Assembly: GCA_964017235.1 (NCBI GenBank)
Contig: OZ024932.1
Span: 82,215,451 to 82,279,450, forward strand
DNA: 64,000 nucleotides
DNA from: Sabellastarte sp. h YS-2021
Lineage: Eukaryota > Annelida > Polychaeta > Sabellida > Sabellidae
Direction: 5' to 3'
Shown: one piece after another, positions 22,450 through 34,021 of the stretch
Layout of the letters: every line of letters begins with the position of its first letter
Numbering within the stretch: position 1 is the stretch's first letter
Notes under the pieces: model-generated
Database searches by the model: none
Seen by the model: the letters and a program-made list of their open reading frames with translations, nothing else
Told to the model about the DNA's origin: nothing
Translations under genes and position numbers: made by a program

Positions 22450-24823
22450 TTTTCGTGTGTGAAAGGTCTTCCAAAAGTAGGTGAATGAGTTATTTGAGAA
22501 AAATTGGCTATCTGCAATACTATTAAGAGATAATTCACATTTACTCATTTTGAGTAGGTGAATAATTATCTATGGGTCTGAAACTTCACCAAGTGAAAGC
22601 TCTCCCACAAGTAGGTGAATGAGTTATTTGAGAAAAATTGGCTATCTGCAATACTTTTAGAGATAATTCGCATTTACTCATTTTGAGTAGGTGAGTAATT
22701 AGCTATGGGTCTGAAACTTCACCATGTGAAAGCTCTCCCACAAGTAGATGAATGAGTATTTGATAAAAATTGGGTATCCGCAATACTTTTACAGATAATT
22801 AGCATTTACTCATTTTGAGTAGGTGAATAAATAGCTATGGGTCTGAAACTTCACAGAGTGAAAGCTCTCCCAAAAGTAGGTGAATGAGTTATTTGAGAAA
22901 AATTGGCTATCAGTCTGCAATACTTTTAGAGATAATTCACATTTACTCATTTTGAGTAGGTGAATAATTAGCTATGGGTCTGAAACTTCACCAAGTGAAA
23001 GCTCTGCCAAAAGTAGGTGAAGGATTTATTTGAGAAAAATTGGCTATCTGCAATACTTTTAGAGATAGTTTGCATTTACTCATTTTGAGTAGGTGAGTAA
23101 TTAGCTATGGGTCTGAAACTTCACCAAGTGAAAGCTCTCCCAAAAGTAGGTGAATGAGTTATTTGAGAAAAATTGGCTATCTGCAATACTTTTAGAGATA
23201 ATTCGCATTTACTCATTTTGAGTAGACGAGTAATTAGCTATGGGTCTGAAACTTCACCAAGTGAAAGCTCTCCCAAAAGTAGGTGAATGATTAATTTGAG
23301 AAAAATTGGCTATCTGCAATACTTTTAGAGATAATTCGCATTTACTCATTTTGAGTAGACGAGTAATTAGCTATGGGTCTGAAACTTCACCAAGTGAAAG
23401 CTCTCCCAAAAGTAGGTGAATGAGTTATTTGAGAAAAATTGGCTATCTGCAATACTTTTACAGATAATTCGCATTTACTCATTTTGAGTAGGTGAGTAAT
23501 TAGCTATGGGTGTGAAACTTCACCAAGTGAAAGCTCTCCCAAAAGTAGGTGAATGATTAATTTGAGAAAAATTGGCTATCTGCAATACTTTTAGAGATAA
23601 TTCGCATTTACTCATTTTGAGTAGGTGAGTAATTAGCTATGGGTCTGAAACTTCACCAAGTGAAAGCTCTCCCAAAAGTAGGTGAATGAGTTATTTGAGA
23701 AAAATTGGCTATCTGCAATACTTTTAGAGATAATTCACATTTACTCATTTTGAGTAGGTGAGTAATTAGCTATGGGTCTGAAACTTCACAGAGTGAAAGC
23801 TCTGCCAAAAGTAGGTGAATGAGTTATTTGAGAAAAATTGGCTATCTGCAATACTTTTACAGATAATTCGCATTTACTCATTTTGAGTAGGTGAGTAATT
23901 AGCTATGGGTCTGAAACTTCACCAAGTGAAAGCTCTCCCAAAAGTAGGTGAATGATTAATTTGAGAAGAATTGGCTATCTGCAATACTTTTAGAGATAAT
24001 TCACATTTACTCATTTTGAGTAGGTGAGTAATTAGCTATGGGTCTGAAACTTCACCAAGTGAAAGCTCTCTCAAAAGTAGGTGAATGAGTTATTTGAGAA
24101 AAATTGGCTATCTGCAATACTTTTAGAGATAATTCACATTTACTCATTTTGAGTAGGTGAGTAATTAGCTATGGGTCTGAAACTTCACCAAGTGAAAGCT
24201 CTCCCAAAAGTAGGTGAATGAGTTATTTGAGAAAAATTGGCTATCTGCAATACTTTTAGAGATAATTCGCATTTACTCATTTTGAGTAGGTGAGTAATTA
24301 GCTATGGGTCTGAAACTTCACCAAGTGAAAGCTCTCCCAAAAGTAGGTGAATGAGTTATTTGAGAAAAATTGGCTATCTGCAATACTTTTAGAGATAATT
24401 CGCATTTACTCATTTTGAGTAGGTGAGTAATTAGCTATGGGTCTGAAACTTCACCATGTGAAAGCTCTCCCACAAGTAGATGAATGAGTTATTTGATAAA
24501 AATTGGGTATCCGCAATACTTTTACAGATAATTAGCATTTACTCATTTTGAGTAGGTAAATAATTAGCTATGGGTCTGAAACTTCACCATGTGAAAGCTC
24601 TCCCAAAAGTAGGTGAAAGAGTTATTTGAGAAAAATTGGCTATCTGCAATACTTTTAGAGATAATTCACATTTACTCATTTTGAGTAGGTGAGTAATTGG
24701 CTATGGGTCTGAAACTTCATCATGTGAAAGCTCTTCCAAAAGTAGGTGAATGAGTTATTTGAGAAAAATTGGCCATCTGCAATACTTTTAGAGGTAATTC
24801 GCATTTACTCTTTTTGAGTAGGT
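22450..24823 (+). repeat. 133-bp satellite array, about 18 copies
   Basis: Spacing measured at ATTTGAGAAA is exactly 133 bases over successive units. Shared text: GGCTATCTGCAATACTTTTA, CATTTACTCATTTTGAGTAG and GGTCTGAAACTTCACCAAG. Neighbouring copies are nearly identical, which points to recent local amplification. Confidence 0.95.
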
Positions 24824-24984
24824 CAAAGTTCAAAGGTCAAAGTTGGGGTTTTACGTCCCGTTCAACAGCCAGGGTCATATTGGGACAGGTCCTCAGAATT
24901 GCCACTTGTGGGACTCGAACCCACAGAGGTGACAGCCTATGATTAGATGCCAAACTTGCTAACCACTAGGCCACTGAGGACCTC
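24824..24984 (-). mobile_element. tRNA-derived SINE inside the 133-bp array
   Basis: On the minus strand it begins GAGGTCCTCAGTGGCCTAG with an A box-like TGGCCTAGTGGTTAGC and a B box-like GGGTTCGAGTCCC. A non-tRNA body follows (GACCCTGGCTGTTGAACGG) and a tail of GACCTTTGAACTTTG type. TTGAGTAGGT flanks both ends (24814-24823 and 24985-24994) as a 10-bp target duplication taken from the satellite. It is not a functional tRNA gene, because the anticodon region is not convincing and the body extends past the tRNA. Confidence 0.75.
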
Positions 24985-25039
24985 TTGAGTAGGTGAGCAA
25001 TTAGCTATGGGTCTGAAACTTCACCAAGTGAAAGCTCTT

Positions 25040-25830
25040 TGGGATAGCTGCTCTGCAGAGATACCCTGAAGATAAAAAATTTTGTTGAAATCGCTCTATG
25101 TAGCACGGTTTTCGAAATATTAGCATTTTTGTGTTTTGCAATTTTTGCGCAAAAATTCGAAAATTCAAAATGGCCGCCATTTTTGGCAAGACAAAATTTT
25201 TTTGAAAATTGGCATGGCTACTCTGCATAGATACCCTGTGGGTCAAAAATTTCGTCGAAATCGCTCTATCTAGCACGGTTTTCGAGATATAAGCATTTTT
25301 GTGTTTTGCAATTTTGCGAAAAATTCGAAAATTCAAAATGGCCGCCATTTTTTGCGAGAAATTTTTTGTTTGAAAATTGGCAGCTAATCTGCAGAGATAC
25401 CCTGTGGGTCAAAAATTTCGTCGAAATCGCTCTATCTAGCAGGGTTTTCGAGATATAAGCATTTTTATGTTTTGCAATTTTTGCGAAAAATTCGAAAATT
25501 CAAAATGGCCGCCATTTTTGGCGAGACAAAAATTTTTTCAAAATTGGGATAACTACTCTGCAGAGATACCCTGTGGCTCAAAAATTTCGTCGAAATCGCT
25601 CTATCTAGCACGGTTTTCGAGATATAAGCATTTTTGTGTTTTGCAATTTTTGCGAAAATTTCGAAAATTCAAAATGGCCGCCATTTTGGGCGAGACAAAA
25701 ATTTTTTGAAAATTGGGAAAAATACTCCGCAGAGATACCCTGCGGGTCAAAAATTTCGTCGAAATCGCTCTTATCTAGCACGGTTTTCGAGATATAAGCA
25801 TTTTTGTGTTTTCCTTATTTGGAAAATTCG
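25040..25830 (+). repeat. 168-bp tandem array
   Basis: Four to five monomers share AAATCGCTCTATCTAGCACG, GTTTTCGAGATATAAGC and TCAAAATGGCCGCCATTTTT. Spacing at AAAATGGCCG is 167-169 bases. Related diverged copies are at 1-500 and 22100-22450. Confidence 0.9.
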
Positions 25831-26176
25831 TAATAATTAATTAATCATTAATTACTCGGCCATTTCTTGACCAATCAATGCCAAAATCTAATGATTTCCA
25901 GATTTTAATAGAATGAATGTATTTGCCAAGTTTCAGGTGAATTGATAAAATTCCTTTCAAGTTATCATCCGGACAAGCTTCCCCATCGAAAAAAGACATT
26001 TTTGGTCATGTGACCTCTCTGATTGGTTGAAATGTCACTGCAGCATATTCAAAAAAATTCCCCAAGGCTACTGCCTAAACCTGCCAAATTTGAAAAGAAT
26101 CCGCCTAACGGTTACAGAGTTATAAGGAAAACAAAATGCGGAGCCGGCGGAGCCAGAAGCTCTCCCATACACAAAC

Positions 26177-26198
26177 AAGCGTCCCTTGCGGGACGCTT
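26177..26198 (+). other. Perfect 9-bp terminal hairpin
   Basis: The arms are AAGCGTCCC and GGGACGCTT with a TTGC loop, at the very end of the insertion next to the resumed recombinase sequence. It is a candidate 3' termination hairpin of a rolling-circle element. Confidence 0.85.
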
Positions 26199-26505
26199 AA
26201 CTATCCAGAAGATGAGTCAGGTTTTCATCCTTGCTAATGTTCAGCCTATCATTGCCCACCATATGGGCAATGGCTGTTCTATAGCCGTCAATGGTGCTTG
26301 GTTGCAAACTTCTATCTTTGAAAAGATGCAAGAGAAATTCCGCAATCTGATTTACAGAGGGCGACCTGAAGTCCACCTTGTTTGAGTCACACCATTTGAC
26401 AAAAATGGCCCACTTTGATTTATAGACGGCTCTGGTTGATTGTCTCTGAGGAGCCTCAATTCTTGCTGCCACTTCGTCAGAGAACCCTTGCTCCTGAATG
26501 ACACA
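26199..26505 (-). pseudogene. Tyrosine recombinase, N-terminal part (DIRS B)
   Basis: IQEQGFSDEVAARIEAP, then SKWAIFVKWCD and LQPSTIDGYRTAIAHMVG are the core-binding (SAM-like) part of the DIRS recombinase. The part is open up to ENLTHLLDS, where the Helentron-like element cuts in. It overlaps the end of the RT/RNase H frame in another frame, as in copy C. Confidence 0.8.
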
Positions 26506-28566
26506 GGCTCTAGGAGCCAGGCATGTAGGTTCAGATTGTTGAGATTCTTGTGAACAAGACTGTTGAACGGCTGAGTCACTAGATCTCGTTGAAGGGGGAG
26601 CTTGAATGGAATCTGAACGAAAAGATTGACTAGGTCCCAAAACCAGGGCATGTTGGGCCACCCTGGGACAATCAGGATCTTTCTGCGACAACCCTGATCC
26701 ACTACATTTGAAATCACTTGGTTGAGTAGGGAAACTGGAGGAAAGGCGTACACATCCAGATTCTCCCACGACAGGCTCATAGCATCTACTGCCCAGGCTG
26801 TCGGATCCGGTACTGGTGACACAAACTTGGGAAGTTTGTGGTTGAAACGGGTTGCAAATAGGTCTACCTGTGGCTGGGCCCATCTCGAGCACAAAAGATT
26901 GAACACCTGCTGAGAGAGGGACCACTCTGTCTGGATCAGGTGATTGTGTCTGGACAGTTTGTCTGCTATCACATTCAACCAACCTGGTATGTGTCGAGCC
27001 CTTAGACTTATTCCCCGGGGGTGACACCAAGACTGGAGTCTCCAGAGGAGGGCACAAAGAGAGCCTGATCTCATACCTCCCTGTTTGTTTATGTAGGAGA
27101 CTACAGTTGTGTTGTCCGTTGCTACTAGAACAATCTGGTCCCTGCAAAGATACTCGAAACTCTTGAGGGCCAGAAGGACTGCTTTTAATTCTAAGAAATT
27201 TATGTGGAGGCGACTTTCTGGGAGTGACCAAACGCCTCTTGCAGTGGAGTCCCCTAAGTGTGCGCCCCAGCCTTCGTTTGAGGCGTCTGTAAACAGCTGA
27301 AGAGCGTGTTGCAGGGGGTGCAAAGGTTGGCCCCGTAGTATATTGCTTTCGTCCAACCACCAGTCTAGGTGGGGGTGAAGTGAGTGAGGAACGGGAATGA
27401 CCTTTTCCAAAACTTTGGGGACATGCCAATGCCGCTTCAAGTGCCATTGGATAGGCCTCATGTGAAGTCGACCAGACCACACTTGTTTTTCCATTGTTGT
27501 GAGCAGTCCTATCAGAGACATGAACTGCCTGACTGTACAATTCTCCCGTTTTTTTATGAACTTCAACTTCTCTTGGAGGGTTGTCCAACGGTCCTGCGTG
27601 GGTAGGACCCGACCGGTCACCAGGTCAAACTGGTAACCTATGAAATTGAAGACCTGTTGTGGTATTAGTTCTGACGTTTTCATGTTTACAACCCACCCTA
27701 ACTGCTGGCAAAGGGCCAAGAGGGTCTGGGTATGTTGTAGGCAGGTTTCCGGGCACGGGGCTCTCAGTAACCAGTCGTCTAGGTACTGGTGGATCCGGAT
27801 ACCTCTTGCTTGAGCCATAAGCTTCACTTCCTTGACCACCTTGGTAAACTCGAGGGGAGCTGTGGCCAGACCGAAGGGAAGAGCTGTGAATTGGAAGGTC
27901 TGATTGTACAGGAAAAATCTCAGATATTTTCGTGACCTTTGATGTATTGGAATGTGGAAATACGCGTCACTGAAGTCCAGCAATGTGACCCATTCCCCTC
28001 TCTGTAAGGATAACCGGATTGTTTCCGGGGTTTCCATCTTGAAAGTATTGGTACTGAGGTACAAGTTCAACTGACTCAGGTCCAAGATTGATCTCCATTT
28101 TCTGTTTGGTTTGGGGACAAGGAAAAGCCGGTTGTAAAATGCCAGACGACTTGACAACCACCTTTTCTACTACCAACTTGTTCATAAGACTGAGTAAGGC
28201 TTCTTTTAAGAACCGGTTCTTTACTGGATTGGCATAACCACTTTGAACCAGAGGGAACCTTGTCAATAGAGGTCTCTGTTTGAATGGAAGGGTGTAACCC
28301 TCTCTCAGGACAGACACCACCCGAGGATTTGCACCCATTGACTGCCAAACTTGCCCAAAACCTTGTAACCTTCCTCCTACACTCTGTTCGATGACAGCAT
28401 TGGGGACATTGGGAACAGGAGGGACAGAAAGACATGGATTTACACAACATACACCTTTGACATGCTTTATTCTGTTCAATGACTGATCGGGACTTACTCC
28501 TTTCCTTTGTGGAAGCCCGTGTAAAGGTACAATATAAGCAGGAGTAACATGACAAGACACATCCAA
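26352..28566 (-). pseudogene. RT/RNase H (DIRS B)
   Basis: The frame 28157-26352 (601 aa) holds most of a DIRS RT/RNase H. It has VPKPNRKWRSILDLSQLNLY, LDFSDAYFHIP (motif A), FTALPFGLATAPLEFT (motif B) and IHQYLDDWL (motif C). RNase H follows with LFTDASNEGWG, FLELKAVLLAL, VATDNTTVVSYIN and ARHIPGWLNVIADKLSR. The N-terminal part (VGGRLQGFGQVW, GANPRVVSVLREGYTLPF) is in a different frame (28566-27967), so one frameshift near 28140 breaks the gene. All visible catalytic acidic residues are kept. Confidence 0.85.
28076..28555 (-). other. Cys-rich frame overlapping the RT N-terminus (DIRS B)
   Basis: This is a 159-codon open frame beginning MSCYSCLYCTFTRAS and containing KACQRCMLCKSMSFCPSCSQ followed by CPQCC. 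Its cysteines line up one-for-one with the start of the 1038-codon frame of copy C. It lies on the same strand as, and out of frame with, the RT N-terminal extension, which is also conserved. It could be a genuine overprinted zinc-binding domain, or a by-product of RT conservation. Confidence 0.45.
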
Positions 28567-28739
28567 CTTTAAAGTCTGTGAAACTACTGGATTTATTGTC
28601 TTTGAAACAACTGGTTTTGAGACTTTGAAACTAGTTTGTTTATGTTCTGAGCCCTTGAAACTACTACATTCTGAACATTTGGTAGGTCCAACTGAAACTG
28701 ATTTACTTCAATAGGGGTTGGACTGACACAATAATTGTC

Positions 28740-30894
28740 ATTTATAGGGCTTGTATTGGTGAGACTTGGCGAAAAAAGGGCTGGCACCTCGTCCGCGCCC
28801 ACGCCCCCTGGAACGACTCCTGCTGAACTGTCTCCAAGGTTGTTGTTGCTGGAGGTTTGATCAGATGAAGTAGAGGCCTTCTTATCCCTACATTCGTAAG
28901 GTCGGTACCTGTGGGAGCCCCTCCAGCTAGTGTGCTGAGGAGCACCCGGTCCGGGTACCTGAGCAACACTGCTGGTTTCATGCTTCTGTATATCCTGTTC
29001 TGCCGTCACAATGGCAGCATCTGGGAATAGCACGTATCCAAACAATGGAGCATTTCGTAAAAGATTCATAGTGTCTTGTTTAACTCCATTTTTCACAAAA
29101 TCCAAATATGAGTCTCTTCTGAGAAGAATCAGGTTGGACATATGAACAAACAGGCTGTCTGCAAGGTGCTGAAGAGACGTGCCCATGGCTACCGACACGC
29201 GTTGGTGGAAAGCCATGAAGTCACGCAGGTCATTCAAAGCTCCTTTGGAGCTTTGCCCTTGTTAATACGGGAGCAGAGGAGAGCAATATTTTGGGACATC
29301 TTATGGTTGATGATGTAACTGTCTTCCCTTGCTGCTCTTTCCCACCGACGTAGAGACTGGGAAATGGGCCTAGAAGGCGGTCCCGTGGAGGGATAAGCAG
29401 AGGCCCTTGTAATTCTGGGAAATTTCGAATTAACCTTGGCCTCAGTGTTGTGCCAACTAAATACAGAACGTGAGGGTCTGTGAGGTCCCTCCGGTTTCAT
29501 TAGGTGTATCTTGTACCATCTTGACAGGGACTTGGGAACTTTAATGAACTGAGCCCGTTTAAGACCAGCAGAATCTTGAGCCCGCGACAGGTATCCTTCG
29601 GCCATAGTGAGATTAAGACGCTCTAACTTTTGGCATAGCTAATCATCTGGGGGCATTGCTACAGATATCCTGGTAGGTTTTCTAGGTTGCTTGCCCTTTC
29701 AAGGATTATTTGGCTTGTCTGGCTCTGAATAATCCAATTCAAAGGTTGGAATAAGATGCCAGCCCATAAAGGATCTGACTGAACGTACTGTTTCTCTATA
29801 AGTCATGTAATCTGTTTGCTCCGGTGTTTCAGTTGAGTCTGATAATTGACCGTCTTCTGAACCGGAAAAAGAAGCTGCCCGGTCATCATCTGCATCAGAA
29901 AACTGTTCAAACAGGGTATCTTCTGTATCCAGTGGATATGCACAGGCACCGGCAGAGGAATGTCCATAATCCGGCTGGTGTGAGACAGAGAAAGTATGAC
30001 CGGTGGAACCGGTAGAAACCTTCTCAGAGCCGGAAGAGGGTTGATGACTGTGTACTTTTTCTGTACCCGGCTGTTTAACAGACTCTGGACCGGAGCTGGT
30101 GACAGCGGGAGGGGAACCAGAACGCCCCTGCTTAGATGAATGTTTGGGGGCTGGTGAAGCAGACCGGTCACGTTTCTTGTGTGACTTTGACTCATGCTTC
30201 TTGCCAGGTTTGGTATCTACTTTAATGTCTTTTTCAACGGAGTCGTCAGATTTCCTTGATCTATGTGATTTCTTTCTATCTTTATCTTTGTTTGACTCCC
30301 GCTTCTCTTTGGCTTCAACAGTTTTAGATGTAACTGAGGCCTCTACAGTTACCGGAACCTGCACTGGACCGGTGGGACGGGTAGCTGGAGGTAAGAAAGG
30401 GGTCTCAGAAATCAAATGTTGAGAATCTACTGGCTTGACTGTTGAAACTGGGGTAGAAAAAATGTTGCCACGTGATAGTAAGGCCTCCATACGGGCAAAT
30501 TGCTCAGCCCACTTATCAGACATGGCCATAAACTGCTCAGATGTCACAAAACTGGAAGATGGAGCAGAAGATGAAGATGGGGCCATTGTAGGTTGGATAG
30601 GGAGTGATGGATGCGCAGACGACTGCGCAGACGGTCCACTTGGTGTTTGGAAGGTAGGTTCATTGTCCAAAGGACTCATAACCGTAATGTATTTGGGAGA
30701 CACCAACACCCCGCTTTCTTGTCCTTTCTAATCCTGTACATCGGGGTAGCTAATAATTCTTTTTGTCTTCATGCAGTTGTCTTCACCAATACGTTTGTCC
30801 CGACATCTTGCGCACTTGCTGTGTGAATCAAAACTAGCCATTATATGGCCACACAACCCCTTACGTTGTCCCTTTTTATCACCTGGGGTGGCCA
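28740..30894 (-). pseudogene. Gag-like gene remnant (DIRS B)
   Basis: The ATG at 30894 opens into the DIRS gag N-terminal motif (GLCGHIMASFDSHSKCARC). Compared with copy C, the following CSVCDSFSDEQ segment is deleted and two frameshifts occur near 30730. The main open part is 30709-29699, which is Ser/Lys-rich. The next parts are 29605-29234 (SRWYKIHLMKPEGPHRPS) and 29237-28740 (LADSLFVHMSNLILLRRDSY, LLRNAPLFGYVLFPDAAI). The LADSLF-DAAI segment has a relative in copy A but is missing from copy C. The C-terminus is Gly/Ala-rich where C is RG-rich. Confidence 0.7.
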
Positions 30895-31207
30895 TGGTAC
30901 TTAATATTCAACACTATCACAAATACTTTCACACAACTGAAGTTACAAAACGTATAAACTAAAATAAAAGTTTCTCTTAAATTTCAAGCGTTTACTTCCA
31001 CGCGCCAAACAAAAAGAGGAAGCGCGCATGCGCGACCATGCGCATTACACCGGCAGGGAGGCTACACAGCCATCTGGCGAATGAACAGGACACTACCGCT
31101 CCCTGCCAGAGCTCAGCTCAGGATGTTTTTTTCTAACGTTTGGCGAGACCGGCAAGGTGCCGGACAAATGCATCTGTCCATTACTTAAGATATATTAACG
31201 TAATAAG

Positions 31208-31859
31208 AAGGGAGATATAAGCACTTTTCATGACTAACAAAGAAGCGCCCGTGGCAGCCATCTTGTTTTTTAAAAAGGACAAAAATATTTCCAGTCAAGA
31301 TTTGTAATGCGGAACATATTCTGAGAATTTGAGATCTCTACCTATAATACCCTTTGCTCTAGAGGGCCAACAAAAGTCCTTGCTTTAAGTCGAATAAACA
31401 CCCTGGCAGCCATCTTGTTTTTCAAAATGAGGCCAAAAACATTCCCAGGCAAGATTTTATGGTTATGAATATATCCTGCAAATTTGAGAAGGCTAGCTAT
31501 AATATATTTTTTTGTTAGAGCAGTAACAGCCAATAATAAAGGAGGTATATTTCCTCATAGTCTTATGTAGGCATATATATGCAGTAAAAGGTACCATTTT
31601 GAGACATTTTAGCAGGCCTAAGGTGACCTTGAAAACAATAGCCAAGGTAAACAAACTGGATGCTGGTACTTCATCATGTACTCAACTTCCAAAGCCATTT
31701 TCTATAGTTTCCATGCAATATAGTCAGTATTAAGTGTGAAAATATCTCCAAAAAATATATGTCCCAAAAATGGTCTCGGTGAGGTACTTCGGCGGTCTGT
31801 GGATGACCTTCAATGAAGAGCTCCAAGGTCAAATTTCTGCATGCTTACAGAGGACATAT
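31208..31859. other. Repeat fragments, no gene
   Basis: Two diverged copies of a repeat of about 150 bp share GGCAGCCATCTTGTTTTT (near 31252 and 31408). The string GAGAAGGCTAGCTATAATAT near 31483 also occurs near 11750. Nothing else is recognised. Confidence 0.5.
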
Positions 31860-32311
31860 ATATGTATTACTATTTGTCAGCACTTTTATTTATCCTATCT
31901 GTCGAATGCCTGTCAAAAAAAACTTCATATGTCAAAAAACATTGACGGTATTAAAATTGGAGATACAGAAATACGAGTCCTGTAATATGCAGGTGACACA
32001 ACATTGACCGTGTCAAATAATTCTTCCATAGTCCATGTACTTCAAATAATACATTATTTCACTATTTTCTCTGGACTAAAATTAAATATGGAAAAATGTC
32101 ATGGACTATGGCTAGGAACATTGAGAAGCAATCCAAAAAGTTTTCATCAAATCAAATTCAACACTGAAACAATTAAAATTATTGGGGTTTATGTAGGAAC
32201 GGACAGTCAAAGTGCATATAAAAAAATTGGGATCCAAAACTCAAACTATTTCAGAACTTTTTGCTTAAGTGGGAATCAAGAAAAATCACAGTTCTGGGAA
32301 TTCAGCAATTT
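31860..32311 (+). pseudogene. L1/Tx1-like LINE reverse transcriptase fragment
   Basis: Frames here give NIDGIKIGDTEIRVL, then a stop and YAGDTTLTVSNNSS, then GLKLNMEKCHGLWLGTLRSN, TIKIIGVYVGT and KWESRKITVLGIQQFANL. This is the palm and thumb of a non-LTR reverse transcriptase. The catalytic YADD box reads YAGD and is preceded by a TAA, so it is dead. DIRS E interrupts it at 32312. The C-terminal part of the same LINE type resumes at 38243. Confidence 0.75.
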
Positions 32312-32523
32312 GCAAATTTAATAAGTAAATTAAATTTTTTTAAGTAAATACCCTATCTAATGGACAATTGCTTTACCGGTCGGCGCGACCAGTCCCGCCA
32401 AATGCCAGAAAAAGACGTCCTGTATATAATACCGGCAGGACCGGTCAGTAGTGTGCATTCGCTAGGTGGCGCATCATACTTGCTTCCTGTCTAGACAGAG
32501 TGACGTCAGTATTAACTTATCAG

Positions 32524-32604
32524 GGTATTAACTTATAAAAATTTAATTTACTTATTAAATTTGCAATTTTATTGCGTTAATACATCCTATCCAATGGACA
32601 ATTT
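32524..32604. repeat. ICR of DIRS E
   Basis: The left half, ending ATTAAATTTGC at 32564, is the reverse complement of the left terminus. The right half (TTTTATTGCGTTAATACATC then CTATCCAATGGACAATT) should be the complement of the lost right terminus, which it therefore lets one reconstruct in outline. Confidence 0.7.
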
Positions 32605-32939
32605 TTGCTGAATAACTACCGCTTGGTCGGCGGGTAAGTTACTAGGGACTTGGAGTGAACTCACAAATGGTAACACAATTTTAACCTACGGTCTAGGCTG
32701 ACTTAGTCAGGAGACCTATAGGTCCATGGTGGTTACCAGAGCCCGGTTGCTGGGGCTATACCAGCATTGTCCCCCCCCCTTTCTTACAGACCTGCTCTGA
32801 GGTAGGGGAAGAGAGGGATGAGTTCAGTCCCAGAAGGCAAATAAACCTCCCGAAGGAAGCATGTCAATTAGACTCATGAACTATTTATACTATGTTAATG
32901 TATACAAATCTCAATATAAGGGCTATTTGTGGATCTGCT

Positions 32940-34020
32940 GAGCAGCCACTACTGGGCTCAAGTAAAGAGGCTCTAAATCAGCCCTAGCCACATCCTTGAG
33001 AACTGTGTGAAGGGGATATGTGACTTACAGTGGCAGGCTGAGAGGACTGTTCTAAGGAGACTCCCGACTGGAAAGCCTTAGAAGCAGCAAAGGCCCTAAT
33101 ATCATGGGCTTTGACCTGGTGTAAGGTGAGAGCTTGCTGGTCAGAGAACTCATAGCATAGGATCACAGTAGCTTGATTCACGAGGAGATGGTGGCAGGAG
33201 AGATGTCCTTGTCGAAACCTTTCTTGGAAGACCAGCTCCTTGTTATGCCTAAGATCTGAGGTCCTACCCAGATGGTAACGCAGGGCTCTGACTGGACATA
33301 AGGACTTGTCACCCTTCAGTGACTTATCCAGAGTGGGGGCCAGGGCTGCATTAACCACGGGGGCCACACTGTCTGGACTCTCTTTGGCCAGCTGATTCTT
33401 GGAAAGAAGGTTGGCTGAGGGGTAGAGACACCATGGACCAGTCTGATTGGTGTCTGAAGTTATGCAGCCAAGTATGGATCTCACCCTTCGCTTGCCTGAA
33501 CCCAAGGCCAACAAGAAGACAGTCTTGAAAGTCAAATGCTTCGGGGAGGCCTTCTTAAGGGGTTCAAAGGGAACCTTTGTCAGCTGGTGCAGAACCAGGG
33601 AAAGGTTCCAAGAGGGGATGCCCCTCTGCCCTTGGATCTGTCTAAGTGGAAACTATCCAGGAGATGAGTGAGATGTTCATCTTTGCTGACATTAATGGGC
33701 GAATTTCCCAATTGTCAGCAATGGCTGGTCTATAGCCATCAATGGTGCCCGGCTGTAACTTCCTGTCTTGGAAAACGTAGAGGGAAGTCAGCTATGGCTT
33801 TTAAAGGTGGTGCCCTAAAGTCCACCTGATTACTGAGGTACCACTTTGCACTTAAGGTCCACTTTACCTCAGACTGATCTGGTTCATCATCTTGAGGAGC
33901 CTCAATTTGAGCTGCCACTGCCTCAGGGAAGCCCTGCTTCCTTGGAAGCTGGGGCTCTAGGGGCCAGGCATGTAGATTCAGATTTACCAGGTTCCTGTTA
34001 AGGTCTGGTTGAATAGCTGA
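32940..34020 (-). pseudogene. Tyrosine recombinase remnant (DIRS E)
   Basis: The frame 33535-32984 gives TVFLLALGSGKRR (catalytic Arg region), CPVRALRYHLGRTSDLRHNK and VKAHDIRAFAASKAF (HxxR). After that the frame shifts and the CHW...Tyr end is scrambled. Upstream text to about 34020 encodes a degraded core-binding domain with several stops. Confidence 0.7.
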
Positions 34021-34021
34021 G

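Larger units (their letters stand above)
21956..26198 (+). mobile_element. Helentron-like composite inserted into DIRS B
   Basis: The insertion is bounded exactly by comparison with copy C. The recombinase sequence is cut after ATGAAAACT and resumes at AACTATCC, leaving AACT on both sides. Inside are two 168-bp-family monomers (about 22100-22450), about 18 133-bp monomers (22450-24823), a SINE, more 133-bp sequence, about five 168-bp monomers (25040-25830), a unique tail and a right-terminal hairpin. AAGCGTCCC at 22012 near the left end matches the hairpin's left arm and is inverted to its right arm, as in asymmetric terminal repeats. It encodes no protein and is therefore non-autonomous. Confidence 0.7.
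20463..31207 (-). mobile_element. DIRS retrotransposon copy B, split by an insertion
   Basis: Left ITR 20463-20655 and right ITR about 31010-31207 are inverted copies (for example CCAAACGTTAGAAAAAAA against TTTTTTTCTAACGTTTGG). The ICR lies at about 20721-20815. It codes on the minus strand: gag remnant (30894-28740), RT/RNase H (28566-26352) and tyrosine recombinase (26505-26199 and 21955-21211). A 4.2-kb Helentron-like element occupies 21956-26198 inside the recombinase gene. B belongs with C by ITR and protein similarity. Several frameshifts show it is defective. Confidence 0.88.

Noticed and set aside
22450-24823. Regularly spaced repeats resembling a CRISPR array
   Set aside because: The whole 133-bp unit is repeated, with no unique spacers, in a eukaryotic intron; it is a satellite.
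24890-24984. A tRNA gene on the minus strand
   Set aside because: It has A/B-box-like text, but a non-tRNA body, a tail and a 10-bp target duplication follow, so it is a SINE.
29699-30731. Host Ser/Lys-rich nuclear protein gene
   Set aside because: Position, N-terminal Cys box and order relative to RT identify it as DIRS gag.
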